In this document: positions 1-7,665 of the stretch, one piece after another
Layout of the letters: every line of letters starts with the position of its first letter
Numbering within the stretch: the stretch's first letter is position 1
NCBI GenBank assembly: GCA_964568355.1
Contig: CAZMRK010000585.1
Location: 1-19,421 of the forward strand
Source of the DNA: JAJPJX01 sp964568355
Lineage (GTDB): Bacteria; Acidobacteriota; Terriglobia; Bryobacterales; Bryobacteraceae
Length of the DNA: 19,421 bases
Reading direction: 5' to 3'
Made by a program: the position numbers and the translations under genes
The notes under the pieces: generated by a model
What the model was told of the DNA's origin: nothing
The model's input: only the letters and a program-made list of their open reading frames with translations
The model's database searches: none

Positions 1-800
1 TGGTTCACATACGCCGCAATCAACTCGGCGTGAAACCGATCGGCGATGACGCGAGCCGTATCCATCATCTCCACCGCGTTGGCTCGCGGCGTAATACAGA
101 CCAGAATCCGCTCGTGCGTACCCGGGTGCTGCTTGATGCCGTGCCGCTCCAGATATTCGAGGAGCTGCTGATCGACCACATCCGCCGCCAAAACCAACGC
201 CAGTTCGCGCAGGCGCGCCAAACGCTGCTGCCGGTCTCCAGGTTCTTCCGGCGGAGCGTCTACGATTTCGATTTCGTCGGCGCTCTTGAGGAACTCCATC
301 GGTACAGTCTCGGCGACATGTTTCCCGGTGATCGCTTCCACCTGCTCCCGCAACTCCTCGACATACTGAATATTTATCGAACCGATCACTTTGATGCCGG
401 CATTCAGAAGGTCCTCGACGTCCTGCCAACGGGTCGGATTCTTCGCCCCCGGTGGATTGTTGTATGCCAGACCGTCGATGAAGCAGACCGCCGGATGCCG
501 CCGGACGAGCGCCTCGACATTGACCGTGTTGCCGCGTCCGACCGTCTTCAGCGGGATCACCTCGAGGCTGCTGAGCAGCAACTCAACTTCCGGCGGCATC
601 TTGGGTTGAACCCCGCCGATAACGACGTCCTGCCCGCGCTCCCGCCGGCGGCGCGCTTCATCCAACATGCGGAATGACTTCCCGACCCCCGACGCATAAC
701 CCAGGAAGATCTTCAGATGCCCCCTGCGCGCAGCATGCTCCTCCGCCTTCGTTTCCAGCAGCAGTTCTTCAGGCGTCTTCCGTCTCAGTTCACCCGCCAT
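1..800 (-). CDS. kdpD: KdpD N-terminal sensor/Usp domain protein (partial, cut by window edge)
   Basis: This is the cytoplasmic N-terminal part of the potassium sensor KdpD. The visible 266 residues begin MAGELRRKTPEELL. A Walker A motif of the KdpD type (GYASGVGKS) lies at about residues 34-42, and the KdpD domain (Pfam family KdpD) fills roughly residues 25-225. A universal-stress-protein (Usp) domain starts near HERILVCITPRAN, about residue 228, and runs off the window. The ATG at 800 is preceded by GGAG ten bases upstream, and an in-frame TAA lies just before it, so the start is firm. The gene follows the porin by 21 nt, so it is probably the last kdp operon gene seen here. A separate kinase carrying the DUF4118/GAF/HisKA/HATPase half lies at the other end of the locus. 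I infer that this gene is a short stand-alone sensor, but its end is not visible and a full-length KdpD cannot be excluded. Confidence 0.9.
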   Translation of the reverse strand, partial: MAGELRRKTPEELLLETKAEEHAARRGHLKIFLGYASGVGKSFRMLDEARRRRERGQDVVIGGVQPKMPPEVELLLSSLEVIPLKTVGRGNTVNVEALVRRHPAVCFIDGLAYNNPPGAKNPTRWQDVEDLLNAGIKVIGSINIQYVEELREQVEAITGKHVAETVPMEFLKSADEIEIVDAPPEEPGDRQQRLARLRELALVLAADVVDQQLLEYLERHGIKQHPGTHERILVCITPRANAVEMMDTARVIADRFHAELIAAYVN

Positions 801-821
801 CGCGAGCCCGCTCCAAATGGC

Positions 822-2258
822 TTACCATGAGTCCTGTTTTCCTCCGAACCACCAAATCAGGCCCAGTGTGGCCGTGTTCTGCTCCTTCTTCAGCACACCC
901 GACATGTCTGTGAGAAAGAACGGCTGGTTCGAGAAGTCCCGCCGATGCTCCAGCCTCAGCTGAAAACCATCCGCAAACTGGTACGTCGCGGTGAGTGTAT
1001 GCTCTTTGAGATCCTGCGTCGCTCCACTGAACAGACCGCCTCGGTCCCTCAAATATTCGAAACGGCCCGCGAGCGAGAACTTGGGGGAGAACCGGTATTG
1101 CAGATAGCCCGCTCCGCCGGTCACGTGCGATGGCGGTGCGCTCGTAAACGGGCGGTTTATGACATGGTCGAACTCCCCGGCGATTGTGACCTTCCCGGGA
1201 GACCAGCTCACATAGGTATCGAAGATGTGGGTGCGTCCGTTCAACTTCGGCCCCGACGCAGGTATCACCGAGAGTCCCGGCTGAGTCGGCAGGCTGGGAA
1301 CCGCCGGATTGTAGGCAGGCATAAGGTCCCGGCTCTCTCTTCCAAAGAAATAGTTGAGGTTCCAGGAGAGCGTTCTAGCCGGCTTGACGGTCAGTAAGAA
1401 TGCATTTGATTTATAGCTATTGAAGTCTTCCGTTTGATTGGCTCCATTCACCAGCCAGTACTGTGCCGTCAACTTGCGATTTACGTTGTAGGTGGCGCGA
1501 AGACCCATATGATAAAAGGGGAGGAAGTTGAAATAAAACGATCGAGAGTAGTTGATCTCGTCGTACGCATAGTTGTTTTCGAACCCAAGAGCACTGTAGA
1601 ACTTGCCAACATCCACGGTGAGTCCGCTCCCCAAGGGGAACACGTATGTTCCGTAAGCCTGGAAAATATTCCGGTACACCTGTGGCCTCGGCTCATTTTG
1701 CGCTCCTCCCTGCAAGGTCTCTGTGTTCTGTCCAAACATCAGATCGACGCGGCCTCCGTATCTCCGGCCGGCGTCCACATCGGGCGCTCGCTCCAGAATC
1801 AACCCCACCTGGTTCAGGGAAAAGCTGTTCCCGAGGACATCGTTCGCGCGGAGAAGGTTTACCCGACCCACCGGCTGATTGAAGTTCCATCCGTAATATC
1901 CGTCTAGATAGAAGTTCAAGGTAGTCCCAGGCAGGCCCAGAATACCACGCTCGGTGGACGCTTTCGACTGGTCCTTTGCAGCCGTCATGGGTTCGGAGAT
2001 GTCGTCGGTTGCGTCTTTCGATACCTGATGTCGGCCAGGCTCCGATTTTGTGGTGGAAGCTCCTTCCATGGCAGCCATTTTCTTTTCAAGAATTTCGATT
2101 CGATTCAGCAACTCGCGCTCGCGGCTCGTCAGTGGGGCTTCTGGAGCGGAGCCGGTTTGGGCAGCCAACAACCCTCCCCAGCACAGGATCAAACCGGCCA
2201 GCCGGCACGCTGCCGTAGTCGTCTCCTGAGCAACACAAAAGGAATTGCGCATGATCAT
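822..2258 (-). CDS. BBP2-type (OmpL-like) outer membrane beta-barrel porin in the kdp operon
   Basis: A 478-residue exported outer membrane protein. Residues 1-33 form a signal peptide ending near LLAAQ. A short coiled-coil follows (about 44-66, around ERELLNRIEILEKKM), as in porins that trimerise or contact peptidoglycan. A low-complexity linker then leads into a beta-barrel of alternating aromatic strands (LDGYYGWNFNQP, FYHMGLRATYNVNRKL, LEHRRDF). The pattern matches the putative beta-barrel porin-2 family (PF07642) as I remember it, not a TonB receptor, since there is no plug. It starts 61 nt after kdpC and ends 21 nt before the KdpD N-terminal gene, so it is probably co-transcribed with the pump. 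A role as outer membrane entry route for K+ or another small solute is inference. Two starts are possible (ATG at 2258 or 2252). The second has better spacing from the GGAG. Confidence 0.85.
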   Translation of the reverse strand: MIMRNSFCVAQETTTAACRLAGLILCWGGLLAAQTGSAPEAPLTSRERELLNRIEILEKKMAAMEGASTTKSEPGRHQVSKDATDDISEPMTAAKDQSKASTERGILGLPGTTLNFYLDGYYGWNFNQPVGRVNLLRANDVLGNSFSLNQVGLILERAPDVDAGRRYGGRVDLMFGQNTETLQGGAQNEPRPQVYRNIFQAYGTYVFPLGSGLTVDVGKFYSALGFENNYAYDEINYSRSFYFNFLPFYHMGLRATYNVNRKLTAQYWLVNGANQTEDFNSYKSNAFLLTVKPARTLSWNLNYFFGRESRDLMPAYNPAVPSLPTQPGLSVIPASGPKLNGRTHIFDTYVSWSPGKVTIAGEFDHVINRPFTSAPPSHVTGGAGYLQYRFSPKFSLAGRFEYLRDRGGLFSGATQDLKEHTLTATYQFADGFQLRLEHRRDFSNQPFFLTDMSGVLKKEQNTATLGLIWWFGGKQDSW

Positions 2259-2312
2259 TTTCTCCAGGGAAGTGTGATGTTCGGTCGGTCCGCTTGCGGA
2301 TGTGGGGGTCTA

Positions 2313-2334
2313 TTTCGCGCTATTTGCGCGGAAA
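2313..2334 (-). promoter_or_regulatory. Hairpin overlapping the kdpC stop codon
   Basis: On the minus strand TTTCCGCGC and GCGCGAAA can pair across the loop AAATA (8 pairs, one bulged C). The kdpC stop codon TAG (2322-2320) sits in the loop and the start of the 3' arm. There is no T-run after it, so it is not a typical intrinsic terminator. A processing or attenuation element separating kdpC from the downstream porin is possible but unproven. Confidence 0.35.
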
Positions 2335-2901
2335 AGCTTTGTCCAGCGCCAAGTTGAGTTTCAAAACATTGACTCGCGGCTCTCCGAAGATGCCCAGATC
2401 CGGCGCCTCGGTGACCTGCCGGATGAGTTGTTTCACCCGGTCCTGCGGAATACCGCGAGCGCCGGCGACGCGCGCACTCTGTGCCTGTGCGGAGGCTGGA
2501 CTGATGTGCGGATCGAGACCGCTTGCCGATGCCATCAGCAGATCGGCTGGAATGGGTCCGGCGAAATCCGGGTTGCTCTTTCGGAACTTCTCCGCTGCAT
2601 TTTCCACCCGATCCCTCAGCTTCTTGTTCGTCGGTCCATAGTTGGATCCGCTGGAAGCCGTTGCATCATAGCCGTCCGTGCCGGCCGCGGAGGGACGCGG
2701 CTGAAAGTACTCGGGCCGCGTGAAGCCCTGGCCGATCAGCTCAGAGCCGATCATTCGTCCACCGACCCGCAGCAGGCTGCCATTCGCTTGGTGCGGAAAT
2801 ACGAACTGACAGATGCCCGTGATCGCCAGTGGATATGCGATGCCGAGCACAATGGTCAAGAACAGTTTCATGCGAAGCCCGGGAATGATCTGTTGCCACA
2901 T
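2320..2901 (-). CDS. kdpC: Potassium-transporting ATPase subunit C
   Basis: KdpC is the single-helix accessory subunit of the KdpFABC pump. It contacts KdpA and KdpB and affects ATP affinity. The 193 residues are of normal length. One transmembrane helix lies near the N-terminus (about residues 11-33, KLFLTIVLGIAYPL). The periplasmic domain has the family landmarks: GSELIGQGF, PEYFQPRPS, ASSGSNYGPTN, DLLMASASGLDPHISPASA and QVTEAPDLGIFGEPRVNVL. The start is 11 nt after the kdpB stop, so the genes are translationally close. Nothing is missing or broken. Confidence 0.97.
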   Translation of the reverse strand: MWQQIIPGLRMKLFLTIVLGIAYPLAITGICQFVFPHQANGSLLRVGGRMIGSELIGQGFTRPEYFQPRPSAAGTDGYDATASSGSNYGPTNKKLRDRVENAAEKFRKSNPDFAGPIPADLLMASASGLDPHISPASAQAQSARVAGARGIPQDRVKQLIRQVTEAPDLGIFGEPRVNVLKLNLALDKAFPRK

Positions 2902-2912
2902 AGAGATTTCTC

Positions 2913-5042
2913 CTACGCCAAGTGCAGCATTACAAGTATTTGGTCAATCAGCCAGATTCCTGGAAAGGGTGCAATGATTCCACCAATCCCGTAAATCAGC
3001 AGGTTCCGCCGGAGCAGGCTGGCGGCATCGAGCGGGCGGTACTTCACTCCGCGAAGTGCGAGCGGGACCAGCGCAATGATCACTAGCGCATTGAAAATGA
3101 CGGCGGACAGGACCGCACTCTGCGGCGTATGCAGTCCCATGATATTGAGGTTTCTCAGAGCCGGATAGGTCGCCATGAACATGGCCGGGATAATGGCGAA
3201 GTACTTCGCTACGTCATTGGCAATGGAGAACGTAGTAAGGGCACCTCGGGTGATCAGTAATTGCTTTCCGATCGCCACTACTTCGATGAGCTTGGTCGGA
3301 TTGCTATCGAGGTCCACCATGTTGCCGGCCTCCTTTGCGGCAGCCGTCCCGGTGTTCATGGCGAGCCCGATGTCCGCCTGAGCCAGCGCGGGAGCGTCGT
3401 TGGTGCCGTCCCCTGTCATAGCTACCAGACGGCCTTCCGCCTGCTCTTTCCGGATATATTCCAGTTTCTCTTTTGGCGTCGCCTGGGCGATGAAATCGTC
3501 CACGCCGGCTTCCGCTGCAATCGCTGCCGCGGTTAGCGGGTTATCACCTGTCACCATTACCGAGCGAATGCCCATTCGTCGAAGGTGGGCAATACGCTCC
3601 TTCATACCTCCCTTGACGATGTCCTTCAGATGAATGACTCCGAGCAGGTGGGCTCCATCCGCCACCGCAAGCGGTGTCCCACCGTTGCGCGAAATGCGAT
3701 CACTGACCTCACGAACCTCATTCGAAACCTGTCCGCCACATTCGGCGACGAACTTGCAGATGGCGTCGGTAGCTCCCTTGCGCAGCCTGCGACCTTCGAA
3801 GTCGACGCCGCTCATCCGGGTATATGCCGAAAACGGAAGGAATGTCGCCTGATGCTCGGGAATGTGGCGGCCGCGCAAGCCATGCCGCTCCTTCGCCAGA
3901 ATGACGATGGAACGGCCTTCGGGCGTTTCATCCGCCAGGCTGGAAAGCTGGGATGCGTCTGCCAGATCCAGTTCGCTGACGCCGGGCGCTGGAACGAACT
4001 CGACGGCTTGACGGTTCCCTAAGGTGATCGTTCCTGTTTTATCTAGTAAAAGCGAGTTCACATCGCCGGCAGCCTCCACAGCCTTGCCGCTCATGGCCAG
4101 CACGTTATGCTGCATGACCCTGTCCATGCCGGCGATGCCGATCGCCGAAAGCAGGCCGCCGATAGTCGTGGGAATCAGGCAGACCAGCAAGGAAATCAAG
4201 ACTGCCACACTTGGTACAGATCCGGCCCCCGCCTGCCCCACGCTGAAGACCGCGAACGGCTGAAGCGTCATCACGGCAAGCAGGAAGATCAGCGTCAAGC
4301 CCGCGATTAGGATATTAAGCGCGATCTCATTCGGTGTTTTCTGGCGCTGTGCCCCCTCGACCAGGGCGATCATCCGATCGAGAAACGTCTCACCAGGGTT
4401 GGAGGTGATCTGCACCTTGATCTGGTCCGACAGCACCTTCGTCCCACCCGTAACCGCACTGCGATCGCCGCCAGACTCCCGAATGACCGGAGCGCTTTCG
4501 CCCGTAATGACCGATTCGTCTACCGTCGCGATGCCTTCGACGACCTCGCCGTCGCCGGGAATGAGGTCCCCTGTTTCGCAGAGAACCCTATCTCCGCATC
4601 GCAGCATCGAACCGGGGACCTGCTCCACGCCGCCCCCGGCCTTCAGCCGCTTGGCGAGCGCGTCGGTGCGGGTCCTGCGCAGTGCGTCAGCCTGCGCTTT
4701 GCCACGAGCTTCTGCCATCGCTTCCGCGAAATTCGCGAACAGAACCGTGAACCAGAGCCAGAGTGTGATCTGAAGTGAAAATCCGGTGCCGCCGGCCCCT
4801 GAGAAGATATCGCGAATTAGCAGAAGGGCGGTGAGCGCCGCTCCCACTTCAACTACAAACATCACCGGGTTCCTCACCAGCGTCGCGGGATTCAGCTTCA
4901 AAAACGACGCATAGGCCGCCCGGCTGATGATTTCGCGGTCGAACAGCGGACGGGACCGCGCCAGGTTTTTCGGAAGCAGGGACGCGGTGCTCTCCTGGGG
5001 ACCGCGTGGTTTCGCGCCCGAGGGCGCAGTCATGGTCGGCAT
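2913..5042 (-). CDS. kdpB: Potassium-transporting ATPase ATP-binding subunit B
   Basis: KdpB is the P-type ATPase subunit that powers K+ uptake through KdpA. All core motifs are present: the actuator loop DESVITGESAP (its serine is the inhibitory phosphorylation site known in E. coli), the phosphorylated aspartate in LLLDKTGTI (about D334 from the start used here), MTGDGTNDAPALAQADIG, and the KdpB-typical DLDSNPTKL. Membrane helices flank the soluble domains and the length (709 residues) is normal. Start choice: the reading frame also opens at a TTG (5054) and at ATGs 5045 and 5033. The GGAGG at 5052-5048 lies five bases from the ATG at 5042, which I prefer. kdpA ends 26 nt upstream and kdpC follows 11 nt downstream. 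Confidence 0.97.
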   Translation of the reverse strand: MPTMTAPSGAKPRGPQESTASLLPKNLARSRPLFDREIISRAAYASFLKLNPATLVRNPVMFVVEVGAALTALLLIRDIFSGAGGTGFSLQITLWLWFTVLFANFAEAMAEARGKAQADALRRTRTDALAKRLKAGGGVEQVPGSMLRCGDRVLCETGDLIPGDGEVVEGIATVDESVITGESAPVIRESGGDRSAVTGGTKVLSDQIKVQITSNPGETFLDRMIALVEGAQRQKTPNEIALNILIAGLTLIFLLAVMTLQPFAVFSVGQAGAGSVPSVAVLISLLVCLIPTTIGGLLSAIGIAGMDRVMQHNVLAMSGKAVEAAGDVNSLLLDKTGTITLGNRQAVEFVPAPGVSELDLADASQLSSLADETPEGRSIVILAKERHGLRGRHIPEHQATFLPFSAYTRMSGVDFEGRRLRKGATDAICKFVAECGGQVSNEVREVSDRISRNGGTPLAVADGAHLLGVIHLKDIVKGGMKERIAHLRRMGIRSVMVTGDNPLTAAAIAAEAGVDDFIAQATPKEKLEYIRKEQAEGRLVAMTGDGTNDAPALAQADIGLAMNTGTAAAKEAGNMVDLDSNPTKLIEVVAIGKQLLITRGALTTFSIANDVAKYFAIIPAMFMATYPALRNLNIMGLHTPQSAVLSAVIFNALVIIALVPLALRGVKYRPLDAASLLRRNLLIYGIGGIIAPFPGIWLIDQILVMLHLA

Positions 5043-5068
5043 CATTTCCTCCAAGCTCTCCGGTTGCG

Positions 5069-6835
5069 TCAGAAGACCTGGCCGCTCTGCATCAAATAGT
5101 GCTCCACCAACGGCCCCAGCGAGAGCGCCGGAAAGAAGGTCAGCGCGCCGACAATGAGTACTGTCCCCATCAGAAGGCCCACAAAAAGCGGACCATGCGT
5201 GGGTAGAGTACCGGTCGTCGATGGAATCTTCTTTTTGGCGGCCAGGCTGCCGGCGGCCGCAAGCAGCGGAATCAGGAATAAGAAGCGGCCGGCGAGCATC
5301 GCCAAGCCGATCGACAGGTCATACCAGGGGGTATTGACTGTAATCCCGGCAAACGCGCTGCCATTGTTGCCAGTGCCACTCGCATATGCGTACAGGATCT
5401 CGCTAAAGCCGTGCGCCCCGTTGTTATTCAAGTTAGCGATCGCGGCGCCTTGCGGGTTCCAATACCCCTTCTCGGGAAAATGCACCACCGAGCTGAGGGC
5501 GGTAAAAACCAGGATGCTGAATGCAGTGGCAATGACCGCCAGCATGGCCATTTTGACTTCCTTCTGTTCGATCTTCTTGCCCAGATACTCCGGCGTGCGC
5601 CCGACCATCAGTCCGGCAATGAAGACTGCCAGGATGCAGTAGAGCAGGATGCCGTATAGCCCGGCTCCTGTTCCGCCAAAAATTACTTCGCCGGTCATGA
5701 TGTTGAACAGCGGGACCAGCCCTCCGATTGGCGTGTAGCTGTCGTGCATGCTGTTCACCGCGCCACAGCTCGCGTCCGTGGTGATCGTAGCGAACAAGGC
5801 TGAGTTGACAATTCCGAAGCGCACCTCCTTCCCCTCCATATTTCCGCCCGCCTGCTCAGGAGTGGCAGAGGTCTCGATCCCCAACTTCGCCAGAATCGGA
5901 TTTCCCGACTGTTCGAACCCGTAGGCGATGAACACGCCAGTTAAGAACATTACCGACATGGCGGCAAATACGGCCCATCCTTGCCGCGTGTCTCCAACCA
6001 TCTTTCCGAAGGTGTACACCAGACCAGCAGGGACGGCGAAGATCATCCACATTTCGAACAGGTTGCTCAAGGGGGTCGGGTTCTCGAACGGGTGGGCGGA
6101 GTTGGCGTTGAAGAAACCACCTCCGTTTGTTCCGAGTTCCTTGATCGCTTCCTGCGAAGCAACCGGCCCTTGCGCAATAACCTGCTTCGCGCCTTCCATG
6201 CCAGTCGCCTGTATGTATGGATGAAAGTTCTGCACCACGCCCTGTGAGCAAAGGAACAATGCGGCAATAAAAGAGAGCGGCAGCAGCACGTACACAGTTG
6301 CGCGCGTCACGTCCACCCAGAAATTGCCGATCGTCCTCTGCTCTTGGCGCGAGAAACCGCGCACTAGGGCGATTGCCACAGCGATTCCGGCTGCGGCCGA
6401 GCCGAAATTTTGCACCGTCAGAGCCGCCATTTGCACGAAGTAGCTGAGCGTCGATTCGCCGGAATACGCCTGCCAGTTGGTGTTCGTCATGAAACTGACG
6501 GCCGTATTGAATGCAAGGTCTGGGGTGACTTTGCCCGCGCTGAATCCCTGTGGATTCATGGGCAGCCAGCCTTGTAGCCGCTGCATCAAATACACAAACA
6601 AAAAGCCGAAAATGCTGAAGCTGAGGAGCGATGCTGTGTACTGAGTCCAACGTTGCTCCACATCTTCTCGCACACCGATCGCCTTGTAGGTCAGCGTTTC
6701 AAGCCATCGCAGCAGAGGATGTAGAAACGTGCGGCGGCCTTCGAAGACGAGGGTCATGTATGCACCCAGCGGCTTCACCGTCGCCAGTACCAGGACGAAG
6801 TACAGCAAGATTTGAAGAACCCCAATGGGTGTCAT
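5069..6835 (-). CDS. kdpA: Potassium-transporting ATPase potassium-binding subunit A
   Basis: KdpA is the channel-like subunit that binds and selects K+. Its 588 residues hold about ten membrane helices in four channel-like repeats. Three selectivity-filter regions are clear: SFMTNTNWQAYSGE, LGTNGGGFFNANSAHPFENP and YASGTGNNGSAFAG. A fourth (TTDASCGAVNSMHD) has the expected shape. The start ATG at 6835 has GAGAGGA just upstream and follows the kdpF stop by 8 nt. The length is at the upper end of the normal range. No frameshift or missing filter glycine is seen. Confidence 0.97.
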   Translation of the reverse strand: MTPIGVLQILLYFVLVLATVKPLGAYMTLVFEGRRTFLHPLLRWLETLTYKAIGVREDVEQRWTQYTASLLSFSIFGFLFVYLMQRLQGWLPMNPQGFSAGKVTPDLAFNTAVSFMTNTNWQAYSGESTLSYFVQMAALTVQNFGSAAAGIAVAIALVRGFSRQEQRTIGNFWVDVTRATVYVLLPLSFIAALFLCSQGVVQNFHPYIQATGMEGAKQVIAQGPVASQEAIKELGTNGGGFFNANSAHPFENPTPLSNLFEMWMIFAVPAGLVYTFGKMVGDTRQGWAVFAAMSVMFLTGVFIAYGFEQSGNPILAKLGIETSATPEQAGGNMEGKEVRFGIVNSALFATITTDASCGAVNSMHDSYTPIGGLVPLFNIMTGEVIFGGTGAGLYGILLYCILAVFIAGLMVGRTPEYLGKKIEQKEVKMAMLAVIATAFSILVFTALSSVVHFPEKGYWNPQGAAIANLNNNGAHGFSEILYAYASGTGNNGSAFAGITVNTPWYDLSIGLAMLAGRFLFLIPLLAAAGSLAAKKKIPSTTGTLPTHGPLFVGLLMGTVLIVGALTFFPALSLGPLVEHYLMQSGQVF

Positions 6836-6843
6836 AGGTCCTC

Positions 6844-6927
6844 TCAGAACCGCTCCGGACGGAGCAGAGCGTAAATCAGATAGAAAAACAGCCCGGCGGA
6901 TGCGATGCCGGCGATCACATAATCCAT
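6844..6927 (-). CDS. kdpF: Potassium-transporting ATPase subunit F (27 aa)
   Basis: A short gene encoding a single-helix peptide that starts MDYVIAGIASAGLFFYLIYA and ends LLRPERF. KdpF stabilises the KdpFABC complex at the protein-lipid interface. The size, the single helix and the basic/aromatic RPERF tail are those of known KdpF. AGGAG lies seven bases before the ATG. The stop is 8 nt before kdpA. Identification rests on position plus the tail motif. Confidence 0.93.
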   Translation of the reverse strand: MDYVIAGIASAGLFFYLIYALLRPERF

Positions 6928-7054
6928 GGGTATTCTCCTAATGCTGCGATTCAGTAATTTCCTTCATCCGCTTGGTGATACACGCAATTTCGTTTCGCTT
7001 CGCCCGGCCACATCGCGGCCCGCAGGCAAGCAGGCGGATGAGGCCACGTCGCCC

Positions 7055-7086
7055 GGTCGCAGGTCGCAGTCCTAAAGCCGGTCGCA
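7055..7086. repeat. GGTCGCA heptamer, three copies
   Basis: GGTCGCA occurs at 7055-7061 and 7062-7068 in perfect tandem, and again at 7080-7086. The repeats span the end of the 27-residue ORF and the start of the 144-bp gap (6928-7071) before kdpF. That gap holds no convincing gene. The rest is GC-rich with a short direct repeat (GCAGGCAAGCAGGC, near 7022-7035). No function can be assigned. Confidence 0.5.
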
Positions 7087-7155
7087 AGCCTTCGTAAAAG
7101 CCCAGCAGCCAAGCAGGAACAGGCAGCCAATCGTGATGTAGAAAACATCCAGCAT
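7072..7155 (-). CDS. 27-aa single-helix membrane micro-protein upstream of kdpF
   Basis: The peptide begins MLDVFYITIGCLFLLGCW, continues AFTKAC and ends DRL. It is one predicted membrane helix with a C-terminal Cys-Asp-Arg-Leu tail. GGAG lies eight to nine bases before the ATG at 7155. The upstream gene stops 6 nt earlier, which suggests coupled translation. From memory, short ORFs of the form YxxLTxxFFxL...F/YVxxCERL occur just before kdpF in other bacteria, so this is probably a conserved unnamed companion of the pump rather than noise. A KdpF-like or assembly role is inference. It is distinct from the real KdpF, which follows 144 nt later. Confidence 0.65.
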   Translation of the reverse strand: MLDVFYITIGCLFLLGCWAFTKACDRL

Positions 7156-7161
7156 CCGGTG

Positions 7162-7629
7162 TTACTCCGTTTCGATAAAAATTACTTCATGCCCCGAGCG
7201 CTGCAATGTTCGCGCGAGGCGCGTCTCCGCCGTCCATCGCCACCACCTCCGCCGTCCGCCCAGAACCACCAAAGAGCGCGGGCTCAGCGCCTGATCGAGG
7301 GCCGTGTAGCGATCGCGGCAGAGATACAGACGGACAGTGGTATCCACCGGACTTGACTCGGCAATCACCCGAAAGCGCCGCTCACTCCATTCGATCTGGA
7401 CCGGTGGACTGGCAAGCGGAAGCGGGTACGGGACAATCTGCGGGATCAGTAAAGTGATTCTGCCGGCCAAGCGATCCGCGAGGGCTCCGGCATGCCGCAG
7501 GGCCGCCAATGTAGATTTGACGGATGTAAAGATGACGAAGATCCCCAGTTGGGGATCTTGCCGGCCGTTTTCCCCTAACCCGAGCCGGCCAGTTGTCGGC
7601 AGCAGGCACTTTTCGAAGACCATCGCCAT
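7162..7629 (-). CDS. Uncharacterised Usp-like (Rossmann-fold) protein, first gene of the kdp structural operon
   Basis: A 155-residue soluble protein starting MAMVFEKCLLPTTG. I cannot name a family. The middle segment, GIFVIFTSVKSTLAALRHAG followed by ALADRLAGRITLL, gives a beta strand, an alpha helix and a second strand, as at the start of a universal-stress-protein fold. After a proline-rich loop (IVPYPLPLASPPV), a second half contains TTVRLYLCRDRYTALDQAL, the strand SLVVLGG and a terminal strand HEVIFIE. No Usp ATP-binding glycine motif is obvious. The frame also opens at a TTG (7647). I chose the ATG at 7629, 11 nt after GGAG. A KdpE-like operator array lies just upstream and the 27-residue ORF starts 6 nt after the stop. 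A link to potassium or nucleotide sensing is inference. Confidence 0.75.
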   Translation of the reverse strand: MAMVFEKCLLPTTGRLGLGENGRQDPQLGIFVIFTSVKSTLAALRHAGALADRLAGRITLLIPQIVPYPLPLASPPVQIEWSERRFRVIAESSPVDTTVRLYLCRDRYTALDQALSPRSLVVLGGRRRWWRWTAETRLARTLQRSGHEVIFIETE

Positions 7630-7665
7630 ATCTTTCCGCGCTCCCAAATTGAGAGTAGGAGAAAT

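Noticed and set aside
30..677. Plus-strand ORF of 215 codons at the window start
   Set aside because: Opposite the KdpD N-terminal gene, whose Walker A motif and start are clear.
6928..7071. Searched for a riboswitch (for example a K+ or c-di-AMP sensing leader) before kdpF
   Set aside because: No conserved riboswitch core or stable multi-helix fold could be recognised by eye. Only short GC-rich repeats are present.
6951..7148. Minus-strand 65-codon ORF between the Usp-like gene and kdpF
   Set aside because: It overlaps the 27-residue micro-protein in another frame, has no ribosome binding site of its own in good position, and its Arg/Cys-rich composition looks random.
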